This document shows, one piece after another, positions 52,358 to 61,538 of a DNA stretch of 64,000 nt. Where the stretch lies: NCBI RefSeq assembly GCF_900156545.1, contig NZ_FTNW01000002.1:620001-684000 (forward strand), in the 5' to 3' direction. Under the pieces are notes generated by a model. That model was not told the DNA's origin. It ran no database searches and saw only the letters and a program-made list of their open reading frames with translations. How positions within the stretch are numbered: the stretch's first letter is position 1; each line of letters starts with the position of its first letter. This DNA comes from Aquipseudomonas alcaligenes (lineage in GTDB: Bacteria; Pseudomonadota; Gammaproteobacteria; Pseudomonadales; Pseudomonadaceae). The translations under genes and the position numbers were made by a program.

Positions 52358-52411
52358 CCCCTCAACGAGTAGGTAGATACCCTACCCGTGCAACAAGTAG
52401 CCCACCTCCCC

Positions 52412-52870
52412 CTACAACCCCCTCCCCATCAAAAACTGCCTATCCCCCCAAGCCTCAAACTCTTCCAGCAAAGCCCACCCCCGCCGCGCGTAATACTCCG
52501 CGCGGTCATGCGTATGCAGATACAACCGCGTATGCCCCTGCTCCCGCGCGGTCTGGCAGATGTCGTCGATCAGCCGTTCGGCCAGGCCCTGGCCACGGGC
52601 TTGCGGCAGTACGAATACGCAGGCCAGCCAGGGACCAAGTTCCGGGCGCTGGGGCAGGTCGTCGCGGGCCAGGCCGGCGCAGCCGATGGGTTGGCCGTTC
52701 TGCAGGGCAATGCGCATCAGCCAGTCACCGTTGTGCTGGCCGGCGGCGAACTCGGCCTGCCAGTCGGCCAGGGGCTGCTCGCTGAATTCGTAGGGGAACT
52801 GGTGGTACAGCCACTCGGCCACCAGGGCGCAGTGCTGTGGATGGTGGCGGAGCCAGTCGACGCAGAGCAT
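52412..52870 (-). CDS. GNAT family N-acetyltransferase
   Basis: A 152-aa GNAT protein. The acetyl-CoA pyrophosphate loop is LPQARGQGLAERLIDDI, preceded by the strand GPWLACVFV and followed by ARRGWALLEE. Substrate unknown. ATG 52870 is favoured because GGAATT lies before it; an earlier in-frame start would add a poorly conserved extension. Confidence 0.9.
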   Translation of the reverse strand: MLCVDWLRHHPQHCALVAEWLYHQFPYEFSEQPLADWQAEFAAGQHNGDWLMRIALQNGQPIGCAGLARDDLPQRPELGPWLACVFVLPQARGQGLAERLIDDICQTAREQGHTRLYLHTHDRAEYYARRGWALLEEFEAWGDRQFLMGRGL

Positions 52871-53023
52871 GGGAATTCCTTGCAGGTAGGGGCCATCGTG
52901 CGCTGACTGTAAGGGCCACACGGGCCCGACAACAACGCTTGCGACGGACGTCTAGAGGCGCAGCCCGCCGCGCCCGGCTAATCTCAAAGGAAACAGTCAG
53001 CGCACTCGCCAGGAGCGAAAGGG

Positions 53024-54139
53024 ATGTCCCATCTGCATGACCTGCAGGACCAGAGCCCACTGCAGCAGAAGCTGCGTTACCTGCTCCAGACCCTGCAGCA
53101 GAAATACCCCGAGGTGCAGCGCATGGCCGTGGCGCTGTATGACCATGGCAGCGACTGGGTGAAAACCTTCGCCGCCATCGAGGACGGCCAGAACTCGCTG
53201 CCGCTGTACCACGCCCACCTCGCGCAAACGACCTGGCTGCAGGCCGTGGCCAACAGCCAGACGCCACGGGTGATCAACGACTTCAGCGTGCTGCAGGACA
53301 GCCAGAAGCAGCATGTGCGCGCCCTGATGGATGCCGGCTACCGCGCCAGCTACACCCTGCCGATGTGCGTGAACGGCTACTTCTTCGGCTTCGTGTTCTT
53401 CAATGCGCGGCAACCCGGTGTGTTTGCCGGCATGCTGCTGAGCGAGCTGGATATGCTCGGCCACCTCGCCAGCCTGATGGTCTACAACGAGCGCTCCAGC
53501 GTGCGCACCCTGCTCGCCACGCTGAAGTCGGCGATGACCATGACCCACGCGCGTGATCCGGAAACCGGCAACCACCTGGAGCGCATGTCGCGCTATTCGC
53601 GGCTGATCGCCCAGAGCCTGGCGCAGCAACAGGGCCTGGATGACAGCTTCGTCGAGCACGTCTACCTGTTTGCGCCGCTGCATGACCTGGGCAAGATCAC
53701 CGTGCCCGACCGGGTGCTGCTCAAGCCCGGTCGCCTGAACGAGGAGGAGCAGGTGATCATGCGCAAGCACGCCAGCGCCGGGCTGGAGCTGATCAATCAG
53801 TTGCTGGAGAACTTCGGCCTGGCCAGTGTCAGCCAGGTGCAGATGCTGCGGCACATCGTGCTGCATCACCACGAGCTGTACGACGGCAGCGGCTACCCCG
53901 GCGGCCTGGCGGGCGAGGCAATACCACTGGAGTCGCGCATCGTCACGGTGGCCGATGTGTTCGATGCGCTGACCAGCGATCGCCCCTACAAGAAGGCCTG
54001 GAGCAATGACGAGGCGTTCGCCTGGATGCACGAGCGCTCGGGCCAGATGTTCGACCCCGCCGCCCTGCAGGCGCTGATGGACAAGCGCGACGAGGTGGAA
54101 CACATCCAGCAGTGCTTCCGCGAGAACGTGTTCGGCTGA
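53024..54139 (+). CDS. GAF-HD-GYP domain protein (c-di-GMP phosphodiesterase)
   Basis: A 371-aa protein with an N-terminal GAF-like sensor (about 25-165: RMAVALYDHGSDWVKTFAAIEDG, RVINDFSVLQDSQKQHVRALMDAGYRASYTLPM) and a C-terminal HD-GYP domain (about 170-360), with HLERMSRYSRLIA, LHDLGKITVPDRVLLKPG, HHHELYDGSGYPGGL (GYP) and the VADVFDALTSDRPYKKAW block. It hydrolyses c-di-GMP under control of an unknown signal. The window holds two HD-GYP proteins and BifA. Confidence 0.92.
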   Translation: MSHLHDLQDQSPLQQKLRYLLQTLQQKYPEVQRMAVALYDHGSDWVKTFAAIEDGQNSLPLYHAHLAQTTWLQAVANSQTPRVINDFSVLQDSQKQHVRALMDAGYRASYTLPMCVNGYFFGFVFFNARQPGVFAGMLLSELDMLGHLASLMVYNERSSVRTLLATLKSAMTMTHARDPETGNHLERMSRYSRLIAQSLAQQQGLDDSFVEHVYLFAPLHDLGKITVPDRVLLKPGRLNEEEQVIMRKHASAGLELINQLLENFGLASVSQVQMLRHIVLHHHELYDGSGYPGGLAGEAIPLESRIVTVADVFDALTSDRPYKKAWSNDEAFAWMHERSGQMFDPAALQALMDKRDEVEHIQQCFRENVFG

Positions 54140-54215
54140 GCCTGCAGAAGCCAAACAAAGCCCGTCGGCTGACCGTAATGCTGCTCACATAAGCCGTGAC
54201 CTACTCGACCCCGTC

Positions 54216-54303
54216 CCCTCTCCCCAGCGGGGAGAGGGTGAGGGAGAGGGGGAGCAGCAGTCGGCCCTCTCCCCCAGCCCCTCTCCCATCAATGGGAGAG
54301 GGG
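54216..54303. repeat. Paired CCCTCTCCC palindromes
   Basis: Two palindromes, 54216-54238 and 54278-54303, lie between the HD-GYP and spuA-like genes (converging). The outer copies of GGGAGAGGG/CCCTCTCCC also let the pair fold back on each other. Probably a bidirectional terminator-like repeat. Confidence 0.75.
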
Positions 54304-54379
54304 AGCTGATCGAGCAACCGCTCAGTTAACAGCGTTACCGTCTACTGACGGGCCTTTGCGTTGGCGGCTACTGCCGGGC

Positions 54380-55162
54380 TCAGGCCTCCGCCGCCTCGCG
54401 GCACTTGGCCAGCTTGCGCGCCTGGTACTCGCGCGCGGCCTCGTGGAAGGCACCAATCAGGGCGTTGTACTGCGGGTTTTCCCAGTAGCGGTACTCCGGG
54501 TGCCACTGCACGCCGAGGGCGAAGGCCTTGGCGCCTTTCACGCTGACGGCTTCGATCTGGCCATCTTCACATACGGCCTCCACCTGCAGCCCTTCGCCGA
54601 GGCGGTCGATGCCCTGGCCGTGCAGCGAGTTCACCTTCATCTCGGTCGCGCCAATCAGCTGGTGCAGCATGCCGCCTTCGGTGAGTTTCACGCTGTGCAT
54701 CGGGCCATAGGCCACATCGTCCGGCACATCCTTGACCTCGCGGTGGTCGAGGCGGCCGGCCACGGCATGCACTTCACGATGCAGGGTACCGCCGTACAGC
54801 ACGTTGAGTTCCTGCACGCCACGGCAGATGCCGAGGAAGGGAATGCCGCGCTCGATGCAGGCACGCATCAGGCGCAGCACGGTGGCGTCGCGGGGTTTGT
54901 CGGCCAGGCCGAGGCCGGGATGGTCGTCGCCGTAGAAGCTGGGGTGCACGTTGGACAGGGAACCGCCGAACATGATGCCGGAGACGCTGTCGAGCACGGT
55001 GTCCATGTCCAGGTCGTCGGCGAAGGCCGGGATCATCAGCGGGAAGGCGCCGAAGCCGGTGACGGACTGGATGTATTTCTCGCCCACCAGGTGGAACCAG
55101 CCTATGTCGCGGTCAGTCAGCTGCCAGCGGCACAGGGGTAGACCAATCATGGGTTTGCTCAT
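54380..55162 (-). CDS. spuA: SpuA/PuuD-like gamma-glutamyl-GABA hydrolase (class I amidotransferase)
   Basis: A 260-aa peptidase C26/class I glutamine amidotransferase fold. The nucleophile lies in FLGICRGVQELNV and the His/Glu pair in VQWHPEYRYWE. PuuD/SpuA hydrolyses gamma-glutamyl-GABA to glutamate and GABA in the glutamylated putrescine pathway. ATG 55162 is the start; the longer frame runs through a repeat element. Genes for beta-alanine/GABA oxidation lie upstream, so the region serves polyamine and beta-amino acid catabolism. A decayed copy is at 52.1 kb. Confidence 0.88.
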   Translation of the reverse strand: MSKPMIGLPLCRWQLTDRDIGWFHLVGEKYIQSVTGFGAFPLMIPAFADDLDMDTVLDSVSGIMFGGSLSNVHPSFYGDDHPGLGLADKPRDATVLRLMRACIERGIPFLGICRGVQELNVLYGGTLHREVHAVAGRLDHREVKDVPDDVAYGPMHSVKLTEGGMLHQLIGATEMKVNSLHGQGIDRLGEGLQVEAVCEDGQIEAVSVKGAKAFALGVQWHPEYRYWENPQYNALIGAFHEAAREYQARKLAKCREAAEA

Positions 55163-55316
55163 TTCAAGGGAGTCCTCTTCTGTTGATTGAAGTGGGCTGC
55201 CCTTGGGAGAGCGGGCTTGCGGTTCACCTGAAACGTGAGTCCGCTCACCCAAGGGGTGCCGCGCCCCGATCTTTGCCGGTTCACTGCACCAATGCCGCGC
55301 CCGCGCGGCAGGGGTT

Positions 55317-55405
55317 CCCCTCTCCCAATGGTGGGAGAGGGGCTGGGGGAGAGGGCGTTGTTCGACGGCCCCTCTCCCCAACCCTCTCCCGTGAACGGGA
55401 GAGGG
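55317..55405. repeat. Paired CCCTCTCCC palindromes
   Basis: Palindromes at 55317-55342 and 55382-55405, with an outer inverted arm pair between. The element is just upstream of the spuA-like gene, 155 bp from its ATG, so here it is not between convergent genes. Confidence 0.75.
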
Positions 55406-55480
55406 AGCAAAACGTGCCGTTCCTGACCCTATGCAATGGGGTCGGAACACGGCCGGAGCATCCGGCCAGACTCACTGCAC

Positions 55481-55507
55481 AAAAAGGGCCGGTCCGAAGA
55501 CCAGCCC
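55481..55507 (-). terminator. Terminator of the BauC-like gene with UUCG loop
   Basis: On the minus strand GGGCTGGTC-TTCG-GACCGGCCC (55507-55486, one G-T pair) is followed by TTTTT (55485-55481). A textbook rho-independent terminator. Confidence 0.93.
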
Positions 55508-55517
55508 TGGGTAGTGC

Positions 55518-57014
55518 TTAACCGTTGCTCGGGAAGGCGAACTGCGCGGCCTCGTGGGAGGCGCGCTGCGGCCAGCGCTGGGTGATGGTCTTGCGCTTGG
55601 TGTAGAAGCGCACACCGTCCGGGCCGTAGGCGTGCAGGTCGCCGAACAGCGAGCGCTTCCAGCCGCCGAAGCTGTGGTAGCTGACCGGCACCGGCAGCGG
55701 CACGTTGACGCCGACCATGCCCACTTCGATCTCGTCGCAGAACAGGCGCGCAGCCTCGCCGTCGCGGGTGAACAGGCAGGTGCCGTTACCGTACTCGTGG
55801 TCGTTGATCAGCTGCATGGCCTGTTCCAGGCTGCCGACGCGGACGATGCACAGTACCGGGCCGAAGATTTCTTCCTGGTAGATGCTCATCTCGCTGGTGA
55901 CGTGATCGAACAGGGTGCCGCCGACGAAGAAGCCGGCTTCGTTGCCCGGTACGCTCAGGCCACGGCCGTCGACCACCAGGCTGGCGCCCTGGGCCACGCC
56001 GGCGTCGATGTAGCCCTTGACCTTGTCACGCGCGGCGCCGGTGACCAGCGGGCCCATGTCGAGGCCGCAGGAGGTGCCGGCACCGATCTTCAGCGCCTGG
56101 ATCTTCGGCACCAGTTTTTCCACCAGGGCGTCGGCCACGTGGTCGCCCACCGCCACCACCACGGAGATGGCCATGCAGCGCTCGCCGCAGGAGCCGTAGG
56201 CGGCGCCCATCAGAGCATTGACGGTGTTGTCGAGGTCGGCGTCCGGCAGGACCACGGCGTGGTTCTTGGCGCCGCCCAGGGCCTGTACGCGCTTACCGCG
56301 ACGGTTGGCCTCGGTGTAGATGTATTCGGCGATCGGCGTGGAGCCGACGAAGCTGATGGCTTTGACTTCCGGCGCTTCGATCAGCGCATCTACTGCTTCC
56401 TTGTCACCGTTGATGACGTTGAGCACGCCGCGCGGCAGGCCGGCTTCGTGCAGCAACTGGGCGATGTACAGGGTGGAGCTGGGGTCGCGCTCGGACGGCT
56501 TGAGGATGAAGCAGTTGCCGCAGACGATGGCCAGCGGGTACATCCACAGCGGCACCATGGCCGGGAAGTTGAACGGGGTGATGCCGGCGACCACGCCCAG
56601 CGGCTGGAAGTCGCTCCAGCTGTCGATGTTCGGGCCGACGTTGCGGTTGTACTCGCCCTTGAGCAGCTCCGGGGCGCCGCAGGCGTACTCGACGTTCTCG
56701 ATGCCGCGCTGCAGTTCGCCGACGGCGTCTTCGATAGTCTTGCCGTGCTCTTCGCTGATCAGCGCGGCGATCTTGTCCTTGTTGGCTTCCAGCAGCTGCT
56801 TGAAGCGGAACATGACCTGGGCGCGCTTGGCCGGCGGGGTGTTGCGCCAAGCCGGGAAGGCTGCCTTGGCGGAATCGATGGCGGCCTGGATGGTGCCGCG
56901 ATCGGCCAGCTCGACCTGGCGCACGGGCTCGCCGATGGACGGGTTAAAGACCGGCGCGGTGCGCTGGCCGCTCAGAACGATGTCGCCGTTGATCAGGTGG
57001 GCGATGGTGCTCAT
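55518..57014 (-). CDS. bauC: CoA-acylating (methyl)malonate-semialdehyde dehydrogenase, BauC-like
   Basis: A 498-aa aldehyde dehydrogenase of the MmsA type. Catalytic Cys lies in GAAYGSCGERCMAISV (about 286), the NAD/CoA-binding segment is SFVGSTPIAEYIY and the N-terminus HLINGDIVLSGQRTAPVFNPS is characteristic. It turns 3-oxopropanoate into acetyl-CoA and CO2 (or acts on methylmalonate semialdehyde). Next to a BauA-type aminotransferase it fits the beta-alanine pathway (PA0130-PA0132 of P. aeruginosa), hence bauC rather than mmsA. ATG 57014 is used instead of TTG 57023. Confidence 0.9.
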   Translation of the reverse strand: MSTIAHLINGDIVLSGQRTAPVFNPSIGEPVRQVELADRGTIQAAIDSAKAAFPAWRNTPPAKRAQVMFRFKQLLEANKDKIAALISEEHGKTIEDAVGELQRGIENVEYACGAPELLKGEYNRNVGPNIDSWSDFQPLGVVAGITPFNFPAMVPLWMYPLAIVCGNCFILKPSERDPSSTLYIAQLLHEAGLPRGVLNVINGDKEAVDALIEAPEVKAISFVGSTPIAEYIYTEANRRGKRVQALGGAKNHAVVLPDADLDNTVNALMGAAYGSCGERCMAISVVVAVGDHVADALVEKLVPKIQALKIGAGTSCGLDMGPLVTGAARDKVKGYIDAGVAQGASLVVDGRGLSVPGNEAGFFVGGTLFDHVTSEMSIYQEEIFGPVLCIVRVGSLEQAMQLINDHEYGNGTCLFTRDGEAARLFCDEIEVGMVGVNVPLPVPVSYHSFGGWKRSLFGDLHAYGPDGVRFYTKRKTITQRWPQRASHEAAQFAFPSNG

Positions 57015-57048
57015 GGGGTGCAATCTCTCAGTTGAATTCGGGTCAGTC

Positions 57049-57151
57049 CCCTCTCCCGTTTACGGGAGAGGGTTAGGGAGAGGGTGCTGCAGGCGACTCG
57101 GGGTTGCCTGGAAGACCCTCACCCCCGGCCCCTCTCCCAGGGGGAGAGGGG
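57049..57151. repeat. Paired CCCTCTCCC palindromes
   Basis: Palindromes at 57049-57072 and 57129-57151. The core between them reads, on the minus strand, GTCTTCCAGGCAACC, close to the core of the 33.7-kb copy. It lies between the bauA and bauC genes, which are on the same strand, so it may modulate read-through. Confidence 0.75.
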
Positions 57152-57165
57152 TGGGAAGCAGCGCG

Positions 57166-58512
57166 TCAGTCGAGCTTGTTCAGCACATCGCCGACAGCGT
57201 TGAACAGAGCGTCCAGCTGCTCGGGCTGGGTGTTGAAGGTCGGGCCGAACTGCAGGGTGTCGCCACCGAAGCGCACGTAGAAACCGGCGTTCCACAGCTT
57301 GATGCCGGCCTCGAACGGGCGGATCACCGCGTCGCCGTCGCGCGGGGCCAGCTGGATGGCGCCGGCCAGGCCGCAGTTGCGGATGTCGATCACGTGCTTG
57401 CTGCCCTTGAGGCTGTGCAGCTTCTCCTCGAACACCGGCGCCAGGGCGGCGGACTGTTCGATCAGGTGGTCACGCTTGAGCAGCTCCAGGGTGGCCAGGC
57501 CGGCGGCGCAGGCGACCGGGTGGCCGGAGTAGGTGTAGCCGTGGCCGAACTCGACCATGTGCTCCGGGGTGGCCTGCTGCATGAAGGTGTCGTAGATCTC
57601 CTTGCTGGCGATCACCGCGCCCAGCGGGATGGCGCCGTTGGTGACCTGCTTGGCGGTGTTCATGATGTCCGGGGTGACGCCGAAGTACTCGGCACCGGTC
57701 CATTTGCCCATGCGCCCGTAGGCGGTGATCACTTCGTCGAAGATCAGCAGGATGTTGTGCTGGGTGCAGATTTCGCGCAGGCGCTGCAGGTAGCCCTGCG
57801 GCGGCACGATGACGCCGGCCGAGCCGGACATCGGCTCGACGATCACGGCGGCGATGTTGGAGGCGTCGTGCAGTTCGATCAGCTTGAGCAGCTCGTTGGC
57901 CAGCTCCACGCCGCCGGTCTCGGCCATGCCCTTGGTGTAGGCCAGGTGCGGCTGCAGGGTGTGCGGCAGGTGGTCGGCGTCCATCATCTGGCCGAACATC
58001 TTGCGGTTACCGCCGATGCCGCCAAGGCTGGTGCCGGCGATGTTGACGCCGTGGTAGCCACGGGCGCGGCCGATGAACTTGGTCTTGCTCGGCTGGCCTT
58101 TCAGGCGCCAGTAGGCACGGGCCATCTTCACCGAGGTGTCCGCGCATTCGGAGCCGGAGTCGGTGTAGAACACGTGGTCGAGGCCGGCCGGGGTCAGCTC
58201 GGCGATCTGCTCAGCCAGGCGGAAGGACAGCGGGTGGCCGTACTGGAAGCCCGGTGCGTAGTCGAGGGTGCCGAGCTGCTTGGCCACGGCTTCCTGAATT
58301 TCCTTGCGGTTGTGGCCGGCGCCACAGGTCCACAGGCCGGACAGGCTGTCGAACACGCGGCGGCCCTTGTCGTCGATGAAGTGGTTGCCGTCGGCACCGA
58401 CGATCAGGCGCGGGTCGCGCTTGAAGTTGCGGTTGGCGGAGAACGGCATCCAGTGGGCATCCAGCTTGAGCTGGCTGGCCAGGGACGGGGTGGCAGTCTG
58501 CGGCATGTTCAT
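57166..58512 (-). CDS. bauA: BauA-like beta-alanine:pyruvate (omega-amino acid) aminotransferase
   Basis: A 448-aa class III PLP aminotransferase, the same length as P. aeruginosa BauA (PA0132). It has SLSGLWTCGAGHNRKEIQEAV, FYTDSGSECADTSVKMARAYWR, the PLP-phosphate and Asp motif IFDEVITAYGRMG and the lysine in NTAKQVTNGAIPLGAV (about 288). It moves amino groups from beta-alanine and other omega-amino acids to pyruvate. ATG 58512 has GGAGA upstream; the 58533 start is less likely. A LysR gene is divergent from it. Confidence 0.93.
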   Translation of the reverse strand: MNMPQTATPSLASQLKLDAHWMPFSANRNFKRDPRLIVGADGNHFIDDKGRRVFDSLSGLWTCGAGHNRKEIQEAVAKQLGTLDYAPGFQYGHPLSFRLAEQIAELTPAGLDHVFYTDSGSECADTSVKMARAYWRLKGQPSKTKFIGRARGYHGVNIAGTSLGGIGGNRKMFGQMMDADHLPHTLQPHLAYTKGMAETGGVELANELLKLIELHDASNIAAVIVEPMSGSAGVIVPPQGYLQRLREICTQHNILLIFDEVITAYGRMGKWTGAEYFGVTPDIMNTAKQVTNGAIPLGAVIASKEIYDTFMQQATPEHMVEFGHGYTYSGHPVACAAGLATLELLKRDHLIEQSAALAPVFEEKLHSLKGSKHVIDIRNCGLAGAIQLAPRDGDAVIRPFEAGIKLWNAGFYVRFGGDTLQFGPTFNTQPEQLDALFNAVGDVLNKLD

Positions 58513-58621
58513 CGTGGCTCTCCAGAGCGGCACTGTGGTTTTGTTGCCAGCGAAGGTGCCACGGGCATAAAGTCACGAAAATCCAAATATTCGTACTTTA
58601 AGTTCAGCCCGGACTAAACAT

Positions 58622-59542
58622 ATGAGCAGCCGCCGTTCCGATCCCCTGGCCCAGGTCAGCGACTTCGATATCCGCCTGCTGCGCCTGTTCCGCAGCGTGG
58701 TCGAGTGTGGTGGCTTCTCCGCCGCCGAGAGCGTGCTGGGCATCGGCCGCTCGGCGATCAGCCAGCAGATGAGCGACCTCGAACAGCGCCTCGGCCTGCG
58801 CCTGTGCCAGCGCGGCCGCGCCGGCTTTGCCCTGACCGAGGAGGGCCGCGAGGTGTACCAGTCGTCGCTGCAGCTGTTCGGCGCGCTGGAGAGCTTCCGC
58901 AACGGGGTCAACGGCCTGCACCGCGAGCTGCGCGGCGAGCTGCACATCGGCCTGACCGACAACCTGGTCACCGTGCCGCATATGCGCATCACCCATGCCC
59001 TGGCGCGACTCAAGGAACTGGGCCCGGACGTGCGCATCCAGATCCGCATGACGCCCCCCTCGGAGGTGGAACAGGGTGTTCTGGACGGTAGCCTGCACGT
59101 CGGCGTGGTGCCGCAGAGCCACGCCCTGTCCGGCCTGGAGTACCAGCCACTGTACGGCGAGCGTTCGCAGCTGTACTGCGCGGTCGGTCATCCGCTGTTT
59201 TATGTGGACGACGAGCAGCTCACCGACCAGCGCCTGAATGCCCAGGACGCCATCGCCCCGACCTTCCGCCTGCCGCCGGAAATCCAGACCCAGTACCAGG
59301 TGCTCAACTGCACGGCCAGCGCCTCGGACCGCGAGGGCATGGCCTTCCTCATCCTCACCGGGCGCTACATCGGCTACCTGGCCGATCACTATGCCCAGCA
59401 GTGGGTGCAGCAAGGCCGCCTGCGCGTACTCAAACCGGCCAGCCGCTTCTACGACCTGACCCTCGCCTCGGTAACGCGCAAAGGCCGGCGCCCGCAGCTG
59501 GTGCTGGAGACCTTCCTGGAAGCGCTGGCGAAGACCGGCTGA
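58622..59542 (+). CDS. bauR: BauR-like LysR family regulator
   Basis: A 306-aa LysR protein with N-terminal winged helix (SDFDIRLLRLFRSVVECGGFSAAESVLGIGRSAISQQMSDLEQRLGLRLCQRGRAGFALT) and a periplasmic-binding-like effector domain. It is divergent from bauA (109 bp between the starts), as bauR is in P. aeruginosa, where it activates bau genes with beta-alanine. The ribosome site is weak; the start ATG is the first codon that yields the family N-terminus. Confidence 0.87.
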   Translation: MSSRRSDPLAQVSDFDIRLLRLFRSVVECGGFSAAESVLGIGRSAISQQMSDLEQRLGLRLCQRGRAGFALTEEGREVYQSSLQLFGALESFRNGVNGLHRELRGELHIGLTDNLVTVPHMRITHALARLKELGPDVRIQIRMTPPSEVEQGVLDGSLHVGVVPQSHALSGLEYQPLYGERSQLYCAVGHPLFYVDDEQLTDQRLNAQDAIAPTFRLPPEIQTQYQVLNCTASASDREGMAFLILTGRYIGYLADHYAQQWVQQGRLRVLKPASRFYDLTLASVTRKGRRPQLVLETFLEALAKTG

Positions 59543-59783
59543 GGCGCGGCAGGCGAACCGGGATTGCAGCTGGAACGCCCGTACCACTAGGCGCCGCGCC
59601 ATTTTCCCAACAGCAATGACCGCAGCGTCAAAGACGATTTTTTGGCGCTTTAGCGGCTATTTATCCGGTAACGGGGAGGCTTCGTCTGCGAAATACACGT
59701 TTTTGACGCCCGAGGGTTGTTTCATGACCCGCGCTGGGGTATCAGTTCACACACAACACCGATCATCAGTACGGACCCCCTCG

Positions 59784-60446
59784 ATGCCCGCAGCCCCCGC
59801 CCCTGCTACCAGCACCGCCAAACCCGCCGGCCGTATCCGCCAGAAGAACGAAAAAGCCATCATCGCCGCCGCCGAAGTGGAGTTCGCCCGCCACGGCTTC
59901 AAGGGCACCAGCATGAACAGCATCGCCCAGGCGGTGGGGCTGCCCAAGGCCAACCTGCACTACTACTTCAGCAGCAAGGAAGGCTTGTACATCGCCGTAC
60001 TGAACAACATCCTCGACCAGTGGGACGCCACCTTCAGCAGCCTGACCGTGAACGACGATCCGGCAGTGGCGCTGTCACGCTACATCCGCGCCAAGATCGA
60101 ATACTCGCGCACCCAGCCGCTGGCCTCGCGCATCTTCGCCATGGAAGTGATCAGCGGCGGCCAGTACCTGACCGCGCACTACAACCAGGACTACCGCGAG
60201 TGGTTCCGCCAGCGTGCCGGCGTGTTCCAGGCCTGGATCGACGCCGGCAAGATGGAGCCGATCGACCCCGTACACCTGATCTTCCTGCTCTGGGGCAGCA
60301 CCCAGCACTACGCCGACTTCGCCAGCCAGATCTGCCTGTTCACCGGCAAGAACAGCCTGAAGAAGACCGACTTCGAGGAAGCCGCCGACAACCTCGAACG
60401 CATCATCCTCAAGGGCTGCGGCCTGACCCCGCCACCGCGCGACTGA
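59784..60446 (+). CDS. TetR family regulator with RutR-like C-terminal domain
   Basis: A 220-aa TetR protein with helix-turn-helix FARHGFKGTSMNSIAQAVGLPKANLHYYFSSKEGLY (about 30-65), followed by the RutR-type ligand domain (AMEVISGGQYLTAHYNQDYREWFRQRAGVFQAWIDAGKM). RutR-like proteins bind uracil or thymine and control pyrimidine degradation; beta-alanine is a product of that pathway, which fits the neighbouring bau genes. The start is uncertain: 59784, 59724 (GAGG before it) and 59616 are all in frame. Its end overlaps the convergent LysR gene by 38 bp. Confidence 0.85.
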   Translation: MPAAPAPATSTAKPAGRIRQKNEKAIIAAAEVEFARHGFKGTSMNSIAQAVGLPKANLHYYFSSKEGLYIAVLNNILDQWDATFSSLTVNDDPAVALSRYIRAKIEYSRTQPLASRIFAMEVISGGQYLTAHYNQDYREWFRQRAGVFQAWIDAGKMEPIDPVHLIFLLWGSTQHYADFASQICLFTGKNSLKKTDFEEAADNLERIILKGCGLTPPPRD

Positions 60447-61380
60447 CCGGCCGCGTGCTGCTCGGCGCCTGCCAGGGCGCCGCGACCAGCAACTCGGCGC
60501 AGCGCTGCTGGAGGAATTCACGCAGCAGGCGCACCGGGCCACTGAGCTGGTCGCGGTGGGCGCAGATCAGATTGAGCGGCGTCGGCTCGCCCAACCAGCC
60601 TTCCAGTAATACTTCCAGGCGCCCCGCCTGTACGTCGGCGGCCACGTCCAGCCACGACTTGTACACCAGCCCCTGCCCCGCCACGGCCCAGCGCCGCACC
60701 ACGTCGGCATCGTCGCTGACCCGGTTGCCGCTCACCGTCAGTGCCGTGCTGCGTCTGCCGTCGTTGAAACTCCAGCGCTCATGCACACGGCCGCCAAGCA
60801 TGTACAGCAGGCAGTTGTGTCGGCGCAGCTCCTCCGGTTGCTGCGGGCGACCATGGCGCGCCAGATAGGCCGGGGCCGCGCACAGCACACGGCGGTTATC
60901 AGCGGCCAGCGGCAGCGCCACCAGGCTGGAGTCCTCCGGCTCGCCGTAGCGCAGGGCGATGTCCACCGGCTGGCGGAACAGGTCGGTGACCCGGTCGCTG
61001 AGCAGCAGGCGCAAGGCCAGTTGGGGACGTTCGGCCTGGAACTGGTCGAGCCAGGGCAACAGCGCGTTGCGCCCGAAGTCCGAGGGGGCGGCGATCTGCA
61101 GCACGCCGCTGATCTCGTCGCGCACGCCCGCCAGCTGCCGTCGTCCACTCTCCAGGCTGGCCAGGGCAGCACGGGCGTGGGCCAGGTACTGTTCACCCTC
61201 GGCGGTCAGGCGCAGGCTGCGAGTGGAACGCAGCAGCAAACGTACCTGCAGTTGCGCCTCCAGGCGCTTGAGCGCGGCGCTGGCTACCGCGGGCGAACAG
61301 TCCAGCTCCCGGGCAGCGGCGGACAGGCTGCCCAGCTCGGCAGTGCGGACGAACAGGGCAATGTCATCGAGACGCAGCAT
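60409..61380 (-). CDS. LysR family transcriptional regulator
   Basis: A 323-aa LysR protein (MLRLDDIALFVRTAELGSLSAAARELDCSPAVASAALKRLEAQLQVRLLLRSTRSLRLT). The effector domain includes IALRYGEPEDSSLVALPL and ends in a Pro/Ser tail beyond the usual length. It is divergent from the zinc-type oxidoreductase gene by 158 bp, so that gene is its likely target. The end overlaps the end of the TetR gene. Confidence 0.9.
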   Translation of the reverse strand: MLRLDDIALFVRTAELGSLSAAARELDCSPAVASAALKRLEAQLQVRLLLRSTRSLRLTAEGEQYLAHARAALASLESGRRQLAGVRDEISGVLQIAAPSDFGRNALLPWLDQFQAERPQLALRLLLSDRVTDLFRQPVDIALRYGEPEDSSLVALPLAADNRRVLCAAPAYLARHGRPQQPEELRRHNCLLYMLGGRVHERWSFNDGRRSTALTVSGNRVSDDADVVRRWAVAGQGLVYKSWLDVAADVQAGRLEVLLEGWLGEPTPLNLICAHRDQLSGPVRLLREFLQQRCAELLVAAPWQAPSSTRPVSRAVAGSGRSP

Positions 61381-61538
61381 GGACCTCACCAATTTTCAAA
61401 AAAGTATTGAAAGAGACTCTATGGCAGCCCGCTTTTTCTCGCCAGCCAACTAACCGAACATGCGCTCAACGCCAGCCAGGCCCACCGGCTAAGCTGGAGC
61501 ATCCGAATTTGCCGTCGCGCCCTCCGAGGATCTGCCGC

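Noticed and set aside
56320..58617. 765-aa plus-strand frame over bauC and bauA
   Set aside because: Antisense shadow of two well-recognised enzymes; a repeat element lies inside it.
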